Assembly: GCA_947000775.1 (NCBI GenBank) | Contig: CAMQGK010000559.1 | Coordinates: 2,700,501 to 2,764,500, forward strand | Source: Pterois miles | Lineage: Eukaryota; Chordata; Actinopteri; Perciformes; Scorpaenidae | DNA: 64,000 nucleotides | Direction of reading: 5' to 3' | Shown: piece by piece, positions 35,213 through 48,265 of the stretch | How positions within the stretch are numbered: position 1 is the first letter of the stretch | How the letters are laid out: every line of letters begins with the position of its first letter | Program-made: the position numbers and the translations under genes | Notes under the pieces: generated by a model | What the model saw: the letters and a program-made list of their open reading frames with translations, nothing else | Told to the model about the DNA's origin: nothing | Databases searched by the model: none

Positions 35213-35898
35213 ACCCCTGACAGAGATCCAGACTGTTGCTGACAGCCTGGAGGACAAATGATTTCCTGGCAGCCGTCGTCTCCTTGCCTCTTGATCCAAG
35301 CCTTGGGACATCTGAGAACCAGTGTGTGGGATCCTCTCATATCTGACCTTTAACACAGCCAGACCAGAGCAGGTAAAGGTCTACAGCTCCCCAGCGACTT
35401 GCATACAATTGATACTGTACTCAAGACCGAGAGGGGAAAGAGACACAATATAGAGCACTGGGACAAATTGAGACCTTGAATAAAAACCTATTAGTTACAA
35501 AGAAAAGTAGGTTCCTTGCTCTTTCTTTTCAAGATCACTTGTTCAGATTCCTATTTTTCTCACTAGAGCTTTGTGCTTGTGAGACGATATTAGCAAAAAC
35601 TTGAAATGGTACGGCGCTCTCTGAGTATCAGCATATGCACTGGACTCAGTGGAGTGAACAGGTTACCTTATTCAAGGCCTCATTTTAAAACACATTCAAA
35701 CCACATCAAGGGATTGCGTCATAATGAAAACAACCCAGCATCCTTATGAATGCAATTTATGTCCAGTGTCGGTGAAGCTAAAATACTTTGAAACTGTAGC
35801 TTGCAAAGCTACAAGCTATTAGGAAAAGTGGCCTACATACAGCAATGAACAAATGTGCTTGTTATGCCAAAGCAACATTAAACATTTATTTAAACATT
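35212..35898. other. Non-coding, no gene seen
   Basis: No recognised feature. Confidence 0.4.
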
Positions 35899-36012
35899 AA
35901 AGGAATAGTTCAACATATTGGGGAATGCACACGCTTTTTTGTGCCAAGAGTTAGATAAGAAAGGATACCAGAAGAAGATCAATACCTTTCTCATATCTGT
36001 CCTTTGAATGTG
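35899..36012 (+). repeat. Dispersed fish repeat (GTTAGATAAGAA type), plus fragment
   Basis: AAAGGAATAGTTCAACATAT, GCCAAGAGTTAGATAAGAAA, GATCAATACC and GAATGTGAAGCTTCACC. I recognise this as the start of a common teleost repeat. Its complement is at 36780-36945. Confidence 0.6.
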
Positions 36013-36113
36013 AAGCTTCACCTGATTGATGTATGATGTGTTCACACTGTGGGCAACATGCTACAAGTCATTTTCAAGGGAAACTGGTGACATGAAGCTA
36101 CAAACTGACACCT

Positions 36114-36442
36114 GGGGGCGGCAGTAGCTCAGTCTGTAGGGAGTTGGCTTGGGAACCGGAGGGTCACCGGTTCAAGTCCCGACATGGACCAAAAACTGAG
36201 TGTGAACTGGTAGTGGGGGGTGCCAGTTTACCTCGTGGGCACTGCCGAGGTGCCCCTGAGCAAGGCACCAACCCCCACTGCTCGGGGCGCTTGTCAGGAG
36301 CAGCCCCACACTCTGACATCTCTCAATTAATGATGTGTGTGTGTTTCAGGTCTGCATGTACCATGTACGAGTTTAACAGAGTGTAAATTGAATTTCCCAA
36401 TGTGGGACTAATAAAGGTAGATCTTCTTCTTCTTCTTCTTCT
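36114..36442 (+). mobile_element. tRNA-derived SINE, second family, plus copy, (CTT)n tail
   Basis: The head GGGGGCGGCAGTAGCTCAG contains the A box TAGCTCAGTCTG (36125-36136) and the B box GGTTCAAGTCC is at 36169-36179. The body matches the minus-strand copy at 20684: CACTGCCGAGGTGCCCCTG, CTTGTCAGGAGCAGCCCC, AATTTCCCAATGTGGGAC and TAATAAAGGTAGATCTTC. It ends in a (CTT)n tail. No convincing target duplication was found. It lies between two inverted fragments of another repeat. Confidence 0.85.
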
Positions 36443-36779
36443 GGCACTTGTCGCTGTGTGACAGATGTGACACGCTACAAATAAAGTTGTCCTGGTCCCA
36501 ACTTTTTTCGTGCTCCAATGATGCCGTGAAGCATCAACCAATCATGTAATTTTGTTTCACCCTGATCCTTTCCATCTAAAGAAAAATGCTGTTAGCCAGT
36601 TCGCAGTGCTATTTAACAACATAACTACGTCAATGAATGCTTGAATCTGGTGAATTTCACCAGACAGCAACTCAGCAACAGTGTAGCTGGCCACGCTGGC
36701 AGTTTTGTTGCTTTTGTTGCTCGTAGTGTGAACTATGATCCTACGTTAGTGTCCTTCCTGGAGTCTTGTTGTTACTGTG

Positions 36780-36945
36780 AGCTTTAGAGGTGCTGAAGGC
36801 AGATTTTGTTATCTTTGGACAGAGACAGACCAGCTGTACCAGCTTTAGCTTCATATTTACCACATAGACATGTGCATAGCATCGATCTCCTCATCTAACT
36901 CTGCATCAGAAAGCGAAAAAGCTTTTCCTCCAATTATATGTTAAC
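36780..36945 (-). repeat. Dispersed fish repeat (GTTAGATAAGAA type), minus fragment
   Basis: GAGCTTTAGAGGTGCTGAAG, CAGATTTTGTTATCTTTGG, TTAGCTTCATATTTACCAC, TCGATCTCCTCATCTAACTC and GAAAGCGAAAAAGC. This is the inverse of the family at 35899-36012 and covers its other end as well. Confidence 0.6.
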
Positions 36946-37065
36946 CCTGCTGTAGCTGCCATACATGTATATTGTAGAAATTCAAAATTAAAATTACGTT
37001 GGCATTTAGTTTCAAAATCCAGGATTATACAGAAATGTCCTATATCCTAATATCTATAAATAGGA

Positions 37066-37455
37066 TTGCAATTACACTTTAGGGTCTGGGAAAGTTGTTT
37101 TGCATGGATGGCTTTTGGAAGTGTTAATCATCAGGCAGCATCGCCAAACGACCTCCCACATCCACGGCTCTTTCCAGCCAGGGGAAGGGGAAAAAGGGCA
37201 GGCTTTGACCTGACACCCTTACTCACGACACCTGCCACACGGGTCAATCAGCCAGGGGTGCCACGTCTGTCAGGAGCCGGGGTGAGCCGACTAGCTGGTC
37301 ACCAAGCAGTTTAATCTCCAACAGATTCCCACCACCTGGCTCTACTGGCATCGCACCAAACCCTGCAGCCCCCCAATCTGGCAACTCCTACTGTCATGTT
37401 GCAGAGGGTTCAACAGGAAGTGAACTGGAAATGGATGGATGGATGAATAGATGGA
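37066..37455 (+). repeat. Probable LINE 3' end with (ATGG)n tail
   Basis: GC-richer than its surroundings. It contains CCAGGGGAAGGGGAAAAAGG, CACGACACCTGCCACACGGG, CAGGAGCCGGGGTGAGCCGA, CACCTGGCTCTACTGGCATC and GCAGAGGGTTCAACAGGAAG, and ends GGAAATGGATGGATGGATG. Such a non-coding GC-rich tract ending in ATGG repeats fits the 3' end of an RTE-like retroelement or a derived SINE; this is from memory of fish repeats. An 82-codon frame over it is not conserved-looking. Confidence 0.4.
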
Positions 37456-38218
37456 CAGAGCACATAAGTGCAGGCAGGGCATGTCGCCTAAATTTGAACC
37501 TTCATCTCTTAAAGATAACGGTTTGAACCCACCATCTTCATTCCCCTGATCAGTCCTGTTGTGTGCTAGGTACAGTTGGAGCCATGGGTGGCCCGCAGGC
37601 TATATACTGCTGCATAAGTGGATGTGAATACATGAATGTTTGCCTCAGGGGAGGATTTGTTCCTGGGTCTTTGATTACCAGTTTGCAGTCAGGCTTTTCA
37701 AAATGACACAATTCTTAGATTCCCCTTCAGCAATATAGCTTGTGGCTTGTACTTAAATCTCCCATCTGTTGGATGAGGACTTAGCATTTTGGCTTGGCTA
37801 GCCACGTCTTTGTTATAAATGTGTGCTGCAGAATTGTTTTATGCCTCTGGATGCAGTGTGTGAGGTTAACCATTTATAGCTTAGCTCCAAAAGGAGGCTG
37901 ATGAAAATCAAAGAAATGCTTGTCTTAGCTTTGTTGAATAATAAAGAAGAGCATGCAGTGTTTTGCATCGACGGTAGAACTGGCTGCACTGGATTACATA
38001 ACCCACCACAATCTGTGACAAAATTTGGACACAGCAGCTTCATTTCCCTATCCTTCAAATCTCCGCTCAGCACATTATCAGCCTTTGTACACACAAAAAC
38101 ACATACACATAGACCCACAATATGCCCCCATTCCCCAACACACACACACACACACACACACACTCACTTTGCAAGAGGTTTAACTAAAGGGCGCATCTGT
38201 CTTTTGTACAGTTCTGTG

Positions 38219-38222
<4 letters not shown>
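37456..38222. other. Non-coding, no gene seen
   Basis: (CA)n at 38140-38163; otherwise nothing recognised. Confidence 0.4.

Positions 38223-38262
<40 letters not shown>
38223..38262. repeat. (TATG)n microsatellite
   Basis: About 10 TATG units, directly abutting element copy C. Confidence 0.95.
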
Positions 38263-38264
<2 letters not shown>

Positions 38265-38265
38265 C

Positions 38266-38880
38266 CATAGACGGTATATAAGTGTCACTGTGATGTCATC
38301 CATTTTGTGGACTACAGTTTTGAAGCCTTGAGTTTGTTATTTTGGCCATCACCATCTTGTTTTTTTTTTTCATTTTTTTTTTTTTTACAACCAGAAAAGA
38401 CATGAGGGTGGAGCAAAATACAACCAAATGCTGAATAAGACATATTTAAGTGACCAAAATGTTTCAGTGCACTGACAACACACTGTGAAAGGGTTAACTT
38501 TCTAAGATGAAATCACAGACAACTCCCAGAGTGGATAACACCATGGTAGCGACCTGTCAATCACAAGGTAGTCACCCCCTAAAGCATCCCCTGCTTTATG
38601 GTCTATTTGACTCTAAATGGGACCATAATTTACTAAATGAACATCATGCTGTATTGAAGAAGACTTGAAACTAGTGACTGAGACCATAAACTCATGTTTA
38701 CAATGTTTACTGAGGTAATAAATCAAGTAAGTAGTAGACTCATTTTCTCATAGACTTCTATACAATCAGACTTCTTTTTGCAACCAGAGGAGTCGCCCCC
38801 TGCTGGATATTAGTAAGAATGCGGGTTTAAGGCACTTCAGCACTGGTTTCACTTCACAGAACCAGAGGTTGCCCACTGGT
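38266..38880 (+). mobile_element. Dispersed element with CTCF-like motif, copy C
   Basis: Near-complete copy starting CATAGACGGTATATAAG and ending CCAGAGGTTGCCCACTGG. A T-rich expansion lies at 38360-38388. TGTAAA occurs directly before the start (38259-38264) and after the end (38880-38885), a possible target duplication. The CTCF-like core is on the minus strand at 38794-38806. Confidence 0.85.
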
Positions 38881-38954
38881 GTAAATCCTTTACTGTACAT
38901 TTGTTGGGTTGCACAGAGAAATCAAAGAAACAAAGAGAAATCAAATTACAGGTA

Positions 38955-39245
38955 CAACAGTGTAAAAGCAATTTACAGCTGCAACTAATGAATAGTTTTA
39001 TTATTTATTAGACTTTCTTTCCTCAGCAAATGATATTTCATAGTAAAACACATTTAAAAAGAAAGGCACATGTAAGTATTAGAAGATACTAGAGCTGTAT
39101 CTTTGTTCTGACCAACAAACAATATCCCAGAGGTTCAATTGACAATGATATGAGGCAGAGAAAATCCATAAACTGCAGATATTTGGTATTTTTACTTGGC
39201 AACTAACTCACAAGATTAATAGATGGCTAGATTAGCAAAAATAGC
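38955..39245 (+). repeat. Degraded MITE-like repeat (AGCTGCAACTAA type)
   Basis: Starts ACAGCTGCAACTAATGAATA and includes CCTCAGCAAATGATATTTCA and GAGGCAGAGAAAATCC, with a tail of GGCAACTAACTCACAAG. This resembles an abundant teleost hAT-like MITE. A further degraded relative is at 48965-49330. Confidence 0.4.
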
Positions 39246-40298
<1,053 letters not shown>

Positions 40299-40300
<2 letters not shown>

Positions 40301-43059
40301 AGATACACATCTCCATTTCAATGTGCTTATTTATTCATGTATTAGTTAGTTTGTTCCACTAGGTTCACTTGCAGGCTGCTGTAGTAATTGCCACTATATT
40401 CTCTGCATTGATTTCCACTCCAACTGCAACGCTCTGTGCCATGCACGTGAGCACACACACACACCCATGCATACCCAGTCGCCGACTCTTTGTGCAAATC
40501 TGCCTTCGCAAAGAAACAAAGCGACTGCAAATTGTATTCTCGCTCAATTTATCCGTCCATTTATCCATTTATGTGTATCTCCCTAACATGTATTCATTTT
40601 GTGGTAACAAAGAGACAGGTGAGACAGCGAGAACTGCGGCCTTCTAATTAAAGTATCTGGGAGGGGACGAGAGGGGAGCTTTCTTTCAGCACACCCCTCA
40701 TCACACTGGCTGTAAAAATAGCATCAACCCCACAATCTCGGGCAATGTTCTGTCTGCTTGCAGCTCAGGGCTTGTTTCTGGTGAGCAATAGGAGGTACAG
40801 CGGAGAGATTTTTTGCTTATTGCCGCACAACAAAATACAGACTCGGTCCACATAGGCGTTCTATCTGAGCTGGATGAAATAGTGCATTCGGACAGGAGTG
40901 TGTATGTGTGTGAGAGAGCCATGCTAAATATGATTACAGATGGGGATGGTGTGTGTGTGTATGTGTGTGATTGTGGATATGTGGGCAGGCAGGACAGGAG
41001 GCCTGCTGGGAGAGATAACTGCTCAAATCTGTCCTCTCCTTCTCACTCACACCCTTCTGCTCAGACCTCTAAAAGCTTACCCCTTAGGCTTACCCTGCAC
41101 ACACACCCACACACACGTACACAACACACAGGATCCTCACATCAACCCTATCCTCAACCCCCATTTCAGTCGTCACACTAAGTCCACAGCAGCTGTGGTT
41201 GATTTGAGAGAGATGGACATGGAGAGACAAGGAAAAAAGAGCAATGGACAACAAGTGCATTAATACAGCTCTGTCCAGCCAGGGTTATCATCTATTAATG
41301 AGGTGCAAGTTCACACATGCATGCGCACATATGCTCATATGCACTCACTTACACTAGCAAACACGCATTCACAGAGTGAGAGAGGCAGTAGGAGAGGGGT
41401 TGTTTAATATTTAAACAGGAAGCTTTAAAGTCAGAATTGAATTAGGGTGGCACAAGGAGAGGCTGAGTTCCCCCAAAAAACTATTCAAATCTTATGCATT
41501 CAACAGGTGATCATACAGCATGAAACTCAGAGTGAACGCACGCAAAGCTTCCCTCAAAAATCCTTTGTTTATCTTCCATGTGCTCACTTTCAAGAATTCC
41601 TTTTTTGTTTTTCAGCGACTCGTTGCCCTCCCATCTCCTCTTTGTCCCCGTGAACAAAGAGCAACACATCAGATAGATTTTCTCTGCACCATGCCTCATT
41701 GCGTTATCTCCTCTTTCCCCAAACACCTTTGGGGGTGAGACAGTCAGAAGGACCAAGCCATGTCAAGGAGATTCTTAAGATGAACATCTCCCCATGCTGG
41801 GAAGTCTCAGCTGTTAACAAATCTGTCCTTAAAGCAGCCGAGCAACCCCACCTCTGCCTCGGACAGCACGGGGCATCATCATGTGGGTGGGGGGGATTTA
41901 GGGGAGTGACAACACTCAGGAATGACTGTGGTTGTATGAATTGATGTCGAGCATACCAAGTGGGCTGCAGTGACCACAGTTAATGTGTTTGTTTCGTGGT
42001 GTTTGCCCCTGCAGCACCATGGACAGCTCCCTCACTGAGTCCTGCTGCACTGGTCAGCACCACAGACAGCTCTCTACTGCGTGAGGTGCAGTCTGGGTGA
42101 CACAGGACAGCAATACTTAAACGAGGTCTGACGGCCTTTAGGGGCTTCATTAGTGTAGACTGGGGTATGCAGATGGTGTAGAGTATTCCCAGCTCTACGC
42201 AGACCACATACGGTATATTCACAGCCCAGTCTGAGTCTAACTCCTACAGCATACAACATGGATGGTGAAATCTTACCTCATCATCACAATGCATGTTCAT
42301 GATGAGATTTAACTAACAAATACGTAAATACACGTAATTCTCATACTTTCAACTCTGTCTCTCGAGCTTATCCACTGCTGTAATCTCCTTTCTGTAAATG
42401 CATATTATAGTCATCCATATTTTTGTTACTCAGTAAAAAACAACATGCAGAGTCAGAATCAAATCAGGGAACTTTAACATCAAAAGGGGTTGTTTCATTG
42501 TTGACGAGGGCTTTTGAAATAACAAGATTAAGACTCTACGGCCATGTTGGTGGTTCTGTGAGGGTGTGCTTGCCAGATGTACGATAATTGTGATATTTGT
42601 ACAAAAATTTTGCCCTCTCTGCGATATACAATCAATAACAGAAAAAGTGCCAAGATGTACAATAATTTGACCATTTGATCATTTTGTGACGCCTACAATT
42701 AGAAGTTGTTTTTAGTCTGCACTGTCTCATTTTAATTCATATCCAGATGAATCCTACATCTATATTTACACGTCTCTTCTCATGTGACTTCCTTTCAGCC
42801 GATCATGCTTGGTGTAGGCTATGATGTTGGTGAACGTCACTCGCGCCTTATAATTTAGCTTTGTAATAGATTACAATTTTAAAGGGAGTATCCTGTTTCA
42901 AAAATTGTCAGATTGATTGACTTACAGACACATACCCCCTTCCATACATCATAGCTACCTCAGTTTGTTTAAAAACAACAACGTTAGTAGATTTGTAGGT
43001 TAGTCAAAAGGTTGCTAGGTTTTTGCTAATTAGCGTTAAACTCAGTACAGCTAAGGCAG
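40299..43059. other. Non-coding, no gene seen
   Basis: Many overlapping open frames of 60-120 codons occur on both strands (40342-42259). They overlap one another, contain CA/TG-derived runs and have no domains. Bases 42560-42690 contain GATAATTGTGATATTTGTAC and GCGATATACAATC words resembling a hAT-like MITE remnant. No gene is called. Confidence 0.4.
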
Positions 43060-43425
43060 GCAGGAATGTCACTCATTTTATAGGTCATGAATCAAAATAC
43101 CTTTACCTGATGATGGCACTAGATGGAAAGGTGGATCAAGTTATTACAATTCATCCTGAGAGGGATATTAATGCATGTTCCAGATTTATGGTAATCTGGC
43201 CAATAGTAGTTGAGACGTTTCACTCAAATAAAAATGCCAACCTCTTAGAACTATAGAGGGAAAGTCAGGGGATCATGAATGTCAGTAGGATTTTTGCTCT
43301 GAGAACCATGAATGTCTGTACGAAATCCCAAGATAATCCATCTAATAGTTGTAGAGATATTCCAGTCTGGAGCAACGTAGTGGACCAACAAAACATCTAT
43401 GGAGCCATACTGCTAGCATGGCTAC
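43060..43425 (-). repeat. Dispersed fish repeat (AACTATTGGATGG family), copy 3
   Basis: Complement orientation: GATGGCACTAGATGGAAAGG, GGCCAATAGTAGTTGAGACG, TTTCACTCAAATAAAAATGC, CAGGGGATCATGAATGTCAG, and TAATAGTTGTAGAGATATTCC. These are the inverse of blocks at 1630 and 11990. Confidence 0.7.
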
Positions 43426-45127
43426 ACATTTAACATTTTTCCATAAAAGTACAAACATGCTTACCAGGTAAAAGCCAAATAATTTGTATGAGATAAGGGC
43501 AACACAACGTGTAGAAAACATATTGACAAAAAATAATTGACAATGTAATTCCTTGTGACTGAAAGCCCTAAAGCCATCGGCTTCACAAATAAAGCTCCTT
43601 TTTGTGCCCTTCTCTGCCACAGCTGCAGTCCGGGAGAGGACACAAGGCCGGCTCAGCCTCATCACATAAAGGCAGGCGGAATGCTAATAAAGTTGGATTC
43701 AATCAAATTGAAAGCAGTCTTTTGGTAATTCATGGCTTTAAAATTAGAATTTTTGTTTTGCATTCAGAGCCGATCTCGGCCTCCCCCACACAGCCCGAGT
43801 CTTATCCTGACTCGAACTGAGAGCATGCTGTGTTACTTGTTACTTAAGTTGTACAAAAACATAAACACTCAAAATATACTGTGATTCTAAAGATCATGTT
43901 CTTATTGTAACGTGATCTTTGGTGCTAAACAGACAGCCCATTTTCTGCAGTCGTTGTCATCGTTATTACTTTTTCCTGACACCATGTGTTGATTAAGTCT
44001 TGTTTTCTGTCAGCACTGACACATATCTTTGTATCCTCGGCCTTGGGGGATATCACTGAGTCCAGCTAAGCAACACATTCCTGTAATGAACCACTGTGGC
44101 TGCTGGCAGAAATGTACTGGGCATCGTTATCTGTCCACCAAATGGTTTTCTCCAGAAATGACCAAATCAGCACTGGGTGACAAATAGCAAATGTAAAAGC
44201 TAGAGACATGTTGCGTTCGCTCATACAATAAACAGAGCATTAAAACTGATGTCAGTGTTGCAGATTAATACCTAAAACCAACCCAAACGGCACTGTTTGT
44301 GTGCATGCCATAGTTTTCTCTCTGCATGTCCTCAGAGTGCTCTGGCTAATGGTAGTGTCATAATATTAGTCATATTAGGAGGGGATTAGTAAGAGAACCC
44401 ATCTTAAGGATGTGATCCCTGCGAGGGGGTGCCAGATACTGCTTGTATTACTGTCAGCCCTGTCGCACACACACACTGGGAGCCAGGCAGCCTCGCCTGC
44501 TTTCCTCAATAGGATCTGTAGAGAAACATGACACACTGAAGCGCACCACCTACTGTAGCTCATTCCCCTCTTCCTCTATGTGTTTTTATCTAATCTATTG
44601 GAGTGCTGGTGTGAAACATGTCTTGTAGAAAAACAGAAATGCTCCGGCTGTGTTGGAAGGTTGAAGCGATTAGGAGAACCAGACCTCTTGAGCTTCTTAA
44701 CAAGGTGTTCCCTCTAACTGGGCAGATGGTGTTATTTATGGTTGAAGCCAAAGTGACAAGTGACTTCTCGGTGACTAAAGAGCATGACTTATGTATCAGG
44801 ATTTTTCTGAAAATGCAGTGTTAATACCAGTGACTGCCAGCCAATGGAGAACTCACATGCGGTGCCCCACCAGCCACAAAGATTAATCAGTGTCAACAGC
44901 CTCCAAAGGACCCACCTATACATATGCTACTACCACTGTATCATCCATTTCCAGCTTTACTGATCCAGTCAGATGGCGGCTATTTGACAAAATAAAGCTG
45001 CCAATGGCAAGATAACATGGTAAACTAAAGTGTAGGCTTTTGCTACTTTTTATATACACACTGAAATTGCTGTAACAGAAGCAGTAGACCTTTAAGCGTT
45101 AAACAGAATAGGACAACCAAGTCAAGA
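43426..45127. other. Non-coding; possible conserved element at 43590-43810
   Basis: No gene recognised. The segment 43670-43770 has AATGCTAATAAAGTTGGATT, AATCAAATTGAAAGC and GGTAATTCATGGC, with many homeodomain-type TAAT/ATTA cores in a non-repetitive context. Confidence 0.35.
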
Positions 45128-45583
45128 CCACTGGGCAACCTCCAGGTCTGAAAAGTGAAGCCATTGCTGAAGTGCCTTAAATTGGGTCATTGTTTCTAGT
45201 AGCCAGCAGGGGGCAACTCCTCTGGTTGCAAAAAAAAAAAGTCTGATTGACAATGAGCCTATTTCTCACCTGATCAATTACCTCAGTAAACATTGTACAC
45301 ATGAGTTTATGGTCTCGCTCTCTAGTTTCAAGTCTTATTCAATACGGCATGATGTTCATTTCGTAAATTATGGTCCCATTTAGATTAAAATAGACAATGA
45401 AGTAGGGTACGTTTTAGGGTGTGGCTAGCTTGTGTTTGACAGGTTGTTACCATGGTGTTGGCCAGTCTGGGTGTTGTCTGCATTTTTGTACCTTGCACCC
45501 TTTTGTGTTACTTCAAAACGGCAGTCCACAAACCAATGGGTGATGTCACAGCAGTTAGATCCACTTCTTGTATACAGTCTCTG
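45128..45583 (-). mobile_element. Dispersed element with CTCF-like motif, copy D
   Basis: Minus orientation. The 3' end (CCACTGGGCAACCTCCAGGT) is intact, as is the start complement (TATACAGTCT). About 100 bp are missing around the GCAACCAGAAGTGACAC region, where the sequence jumps from CTTTTGTGTTACTTC to AAAACGGCAGTCC. The CTCF-like core CCAGCAGGGGGCA is at 45203-45215. Confidence 0.85.
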
Positions 45584-45632
45584 CCTCATGACAAAACTTA
45601 ATTATGTTTATGAAAAGCGGGAATGAAAATGA

Positions 45633-45962
45633 GGGCTGCAAGGTGGTGCAGTGATTAGCACTCTCGCCTCACAGCAAGACGGTCGCAGGTTTGAATCCGG
45701 CTTGGGGCTCTTCTGTTTGCATGTTCTCCCCGTATAAGTGACATGACATGCAGTTTAGGTTAACTGATGACTCTAAATTGCCCATAGGTGTGGATGTGAG
45801 CGCGAATGGTTGTCTGTCTATGTCTATGTTTATCTATGTGCCCTGCGATGGACTGGCTACCTGTCCAGGGTGAACCCCGTCTTCGCCCAATGCCAGCTGG
45901 GATCGGCTCCAGCCCCCCCGCAACCCCTAACGGGATAAGCGGTTGACGATGGATGGAAAGAT
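45633..45962 (+). mobile_element. tRNA-derived SINE, first family, 13-bp target duplication
   Basis: A box TGGTGCAGTGA (45644-45654) and B box GGTTTGAATCC (45688-45698). The body matches the copy at 18431 and keeps the extra GCCAGCTGGGATCGGCTCC segment missing there. The tail is GATGGATGGAAAGATGG. The direct repeat GGAATGAAAATGA at 45620-45632 and 45963-45975 is a perfect target site duplication, so boundaries are well supported. Confidence 0.9.
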
Positions 45963-45975
45963 GGAATGAAAATGA

Positions 45976-46748
45976 AGGTTGAATTACCACCTCCTGCTGG
46001 TAGGGAGAGTTATTTCATCCCACGCAGGATGTCAGCCATCATTGGCGCTATAGTTTTTCGATGTCTGTTTGGTGTGTCTGGGCCTTGAGCAGAAGCTTTC
46101 AGTGCCTGTAGCCCCACCCAGGTGAATAATCAATGTCCACCACTGGTTGATACATGGACACAAAAGTATTAAAATGTGTGTGGGTGTGTGTATTTTTTCA
46201 TCCACCCCTTCATCCCTGCCATTAGTGGGCACAGTACAGAGACCAGCTGCTTATAAACCACACATACACACAACTACATACCCTAAAACTGCTGTAATTA
46301 CTACTATGTGTTCCAGCTCACACATACCAATCTACAGTATATAAAGCTTCATACTGAATTCATAATTGCATAATTAGATATAATTGCATGTGCTGTGGGC
46401 TTGCCTGACAACCTAATGAGGCAGTCATAAAATGGTGTTTCCACTTATAAGAGCATAATGAAAGACTACAAGATAAAAGGGCATATACAGACAAACACTG
46501 ACAGCCAACAGGATAGGCCCAGAGCTGCACACATGGAAAAAAGAAGAAAATATTGAGGGAAAGAAGTGAGTGAGTTTACGACTCTCATTACACTCTGTCA
46601 ACAACGGTTCAGTTCATCAGTCACTGAGTGTCTCTGTGATTCCCACGTCACAGCCTTTTGGGTAATTATTTGCTCCCAACCTTTCCTTCACCATTGCCGA
46701 AGGAATGACCAAGACTCACACAAACATGCCTCAGGAGAGCAGAGATAG

Positions 46749-46792
<44 letters not shown>

Positions 46793-47162
46793 GGCCAGGC
46801 CTAACTATGCTGTCCTAATGTCCACAGTAATTGCTGCGTAGTTGTTGGTGATGATAAAAGCTGTCAGAGCCGCAGGGTTGTATGTGTGGCATAGCTCTGA
46901 CTTGCGGCTAACGGCTGCTCGTTGCCGTCAGCCATAATGAGTCAGCCGTGATGCCGTTTATTACCGCCGCTGAAAGTGATACCACATCCCCAGCCCACAC
47001 ACTGGTGGAGAATCCTGTCATGTGAATGAGACCCAGACCGAGGCTGGAGCGGGGGCTGGGAGGCAGAGTTAAAGGAAACGCTAGTCGAGCCATTTTGGCT
47101 TCATGTGCCACTGAGCAACTCTCATAGGAATGACCGGGCGCTCCAACACTTGAGCCACTTCT
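45976..47162. other. Non-coding; (CA)n and a CpG-containing block
   Basis: (CA)n at 46750-46791. The interval 46900-47060 is CpG-richer and non-repetitive, with GTCAGCCATAATGAGTCAGC (an AP-1-type TGAGTCA at 46937-46943) and CCGTTTATTACCGCCGC. It could be an enhancer but has no gene features. Confidence 0.4.
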
Positions 47163-47740
47163 CTTTATACAACCATTGACGTCACCCATTGGTTTGGTTT
47201 GTGGACTGCTATTTCGAAGCCTCAACTTTGGCATTTTAGCCCTCACCATCTTGTTTTTTTGCAACCAGAAGTGACACTCGAGGGCGAAGCTGAGTTCAAC
47301 CAAATTCTGAATAAGACAATTTTAGGCAAACAAAATGTTACAATTTACTTTCATGAGCTGAAAACATACTATGAAAGGGTTATAGCTCTAAAACACAGGC
47401 ATCACCCAGATCAGACAGTGAACTCTCAATCACAAGGCAGCCATGCCCTAAAGCATACCCTGCTTTATGGTCTATTTGACTCTAAGTGGGACCATAATTT
47501 ACTAAATAAACATCATGCTGTATTGAAGAAGACTTGAAACTAGAGACTGAGACCATAAACTCATGTTTACAATGTTTACTGAGGTAATCCAGTGAGAAGT
47601 AGGCTCATTTTCTCATAGACTTCTATACAATCAGACTTCTTTTGGCAACCAGAGGAGTCGCCCCCTGCTGGCTGTTAGAGAGAATGAAAGTTTACAGCAT
47701 TTCTTCTTCACTTTTCAGACCTGGAGGTTGCCACCTGGTT
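47163..47740 (+). mobile_element. Dispersed element with CTCF-like motif, copy E
   Basis: Starts TTTATACAACCATTGACGTC (the first ~30 bp diverged or lost), followed by CACCCATTGG, and ends AGACCTGGAGGTTGCC. All central landmarks are present. The CTCF-like core is on the minus strand at 47659-47671. The interior is very similar to copies B and C (for example TAGGCTCATTTTCTCATAGA). Confidence 0.85.
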
Positions 47741-48164
47741 GTGACATAGAGGGGGAGAGCGACTTCATTCTCTGCTCAGGTTGAGGTTTTACTCCATTAT
47801 ATCTTAACACAGCAAATATTTGTTTTCTGCTTTATTAATGCTCTGAATGTCATAAAGGGAACCATTGAGAAACTATATTGGTTTTTTTTGTTTTTAATGA
47901 ATAGTTTTCAATGATTAGCTTTTCTTTATATTATAGTACACTATGAGGTAATGTGCAAACCACTTGATTTCATTTCAGTCACAGATACATCTGAACCTCG
48001 TACAGGTTGCTTTAGCAGAACTGAACCTGAGTCATGCCAATAACACAAACTTGTCAATGGAGGTATTTAGTACACCAAGGTCAACTCAGACGCAGTACCT
48101 TACTACCTGGTGAAAAGCTTATTTAAAGAAAAGAAGTAATGCGTTCACCTACCAGTGTACACAC
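47741..48164. other. Non-coding, no gene seen
   Basis: No recognised feature. Confidence 0.4.
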
Positions 48165-48265
48165 TGAAGTGCATTTGATTGTTTAACTTAGGGGGAAAAA
48201 GTGATTAAACCACATCATCAGTGACTACAAATCTTTTAACTAAACTGAACTAATTAATCAAAATG
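48165..48265 (+). repeat. Dispersed repeat, pair with 25010-25115
   Basis: AAGTGCATTTGATTG, CTTAGGGGGAAAAAG and TGACTACAAATCTTTTAAC, collinear with 25010-25115. Confidence 0.5.

Noticed and set aside
40342..42259. Cluster of overlapping 60-120 codon frames on both strands
   Set aside because: Mutually overlapping, no splice structure, many derive from CA/TG words, and no domain is recognisable.
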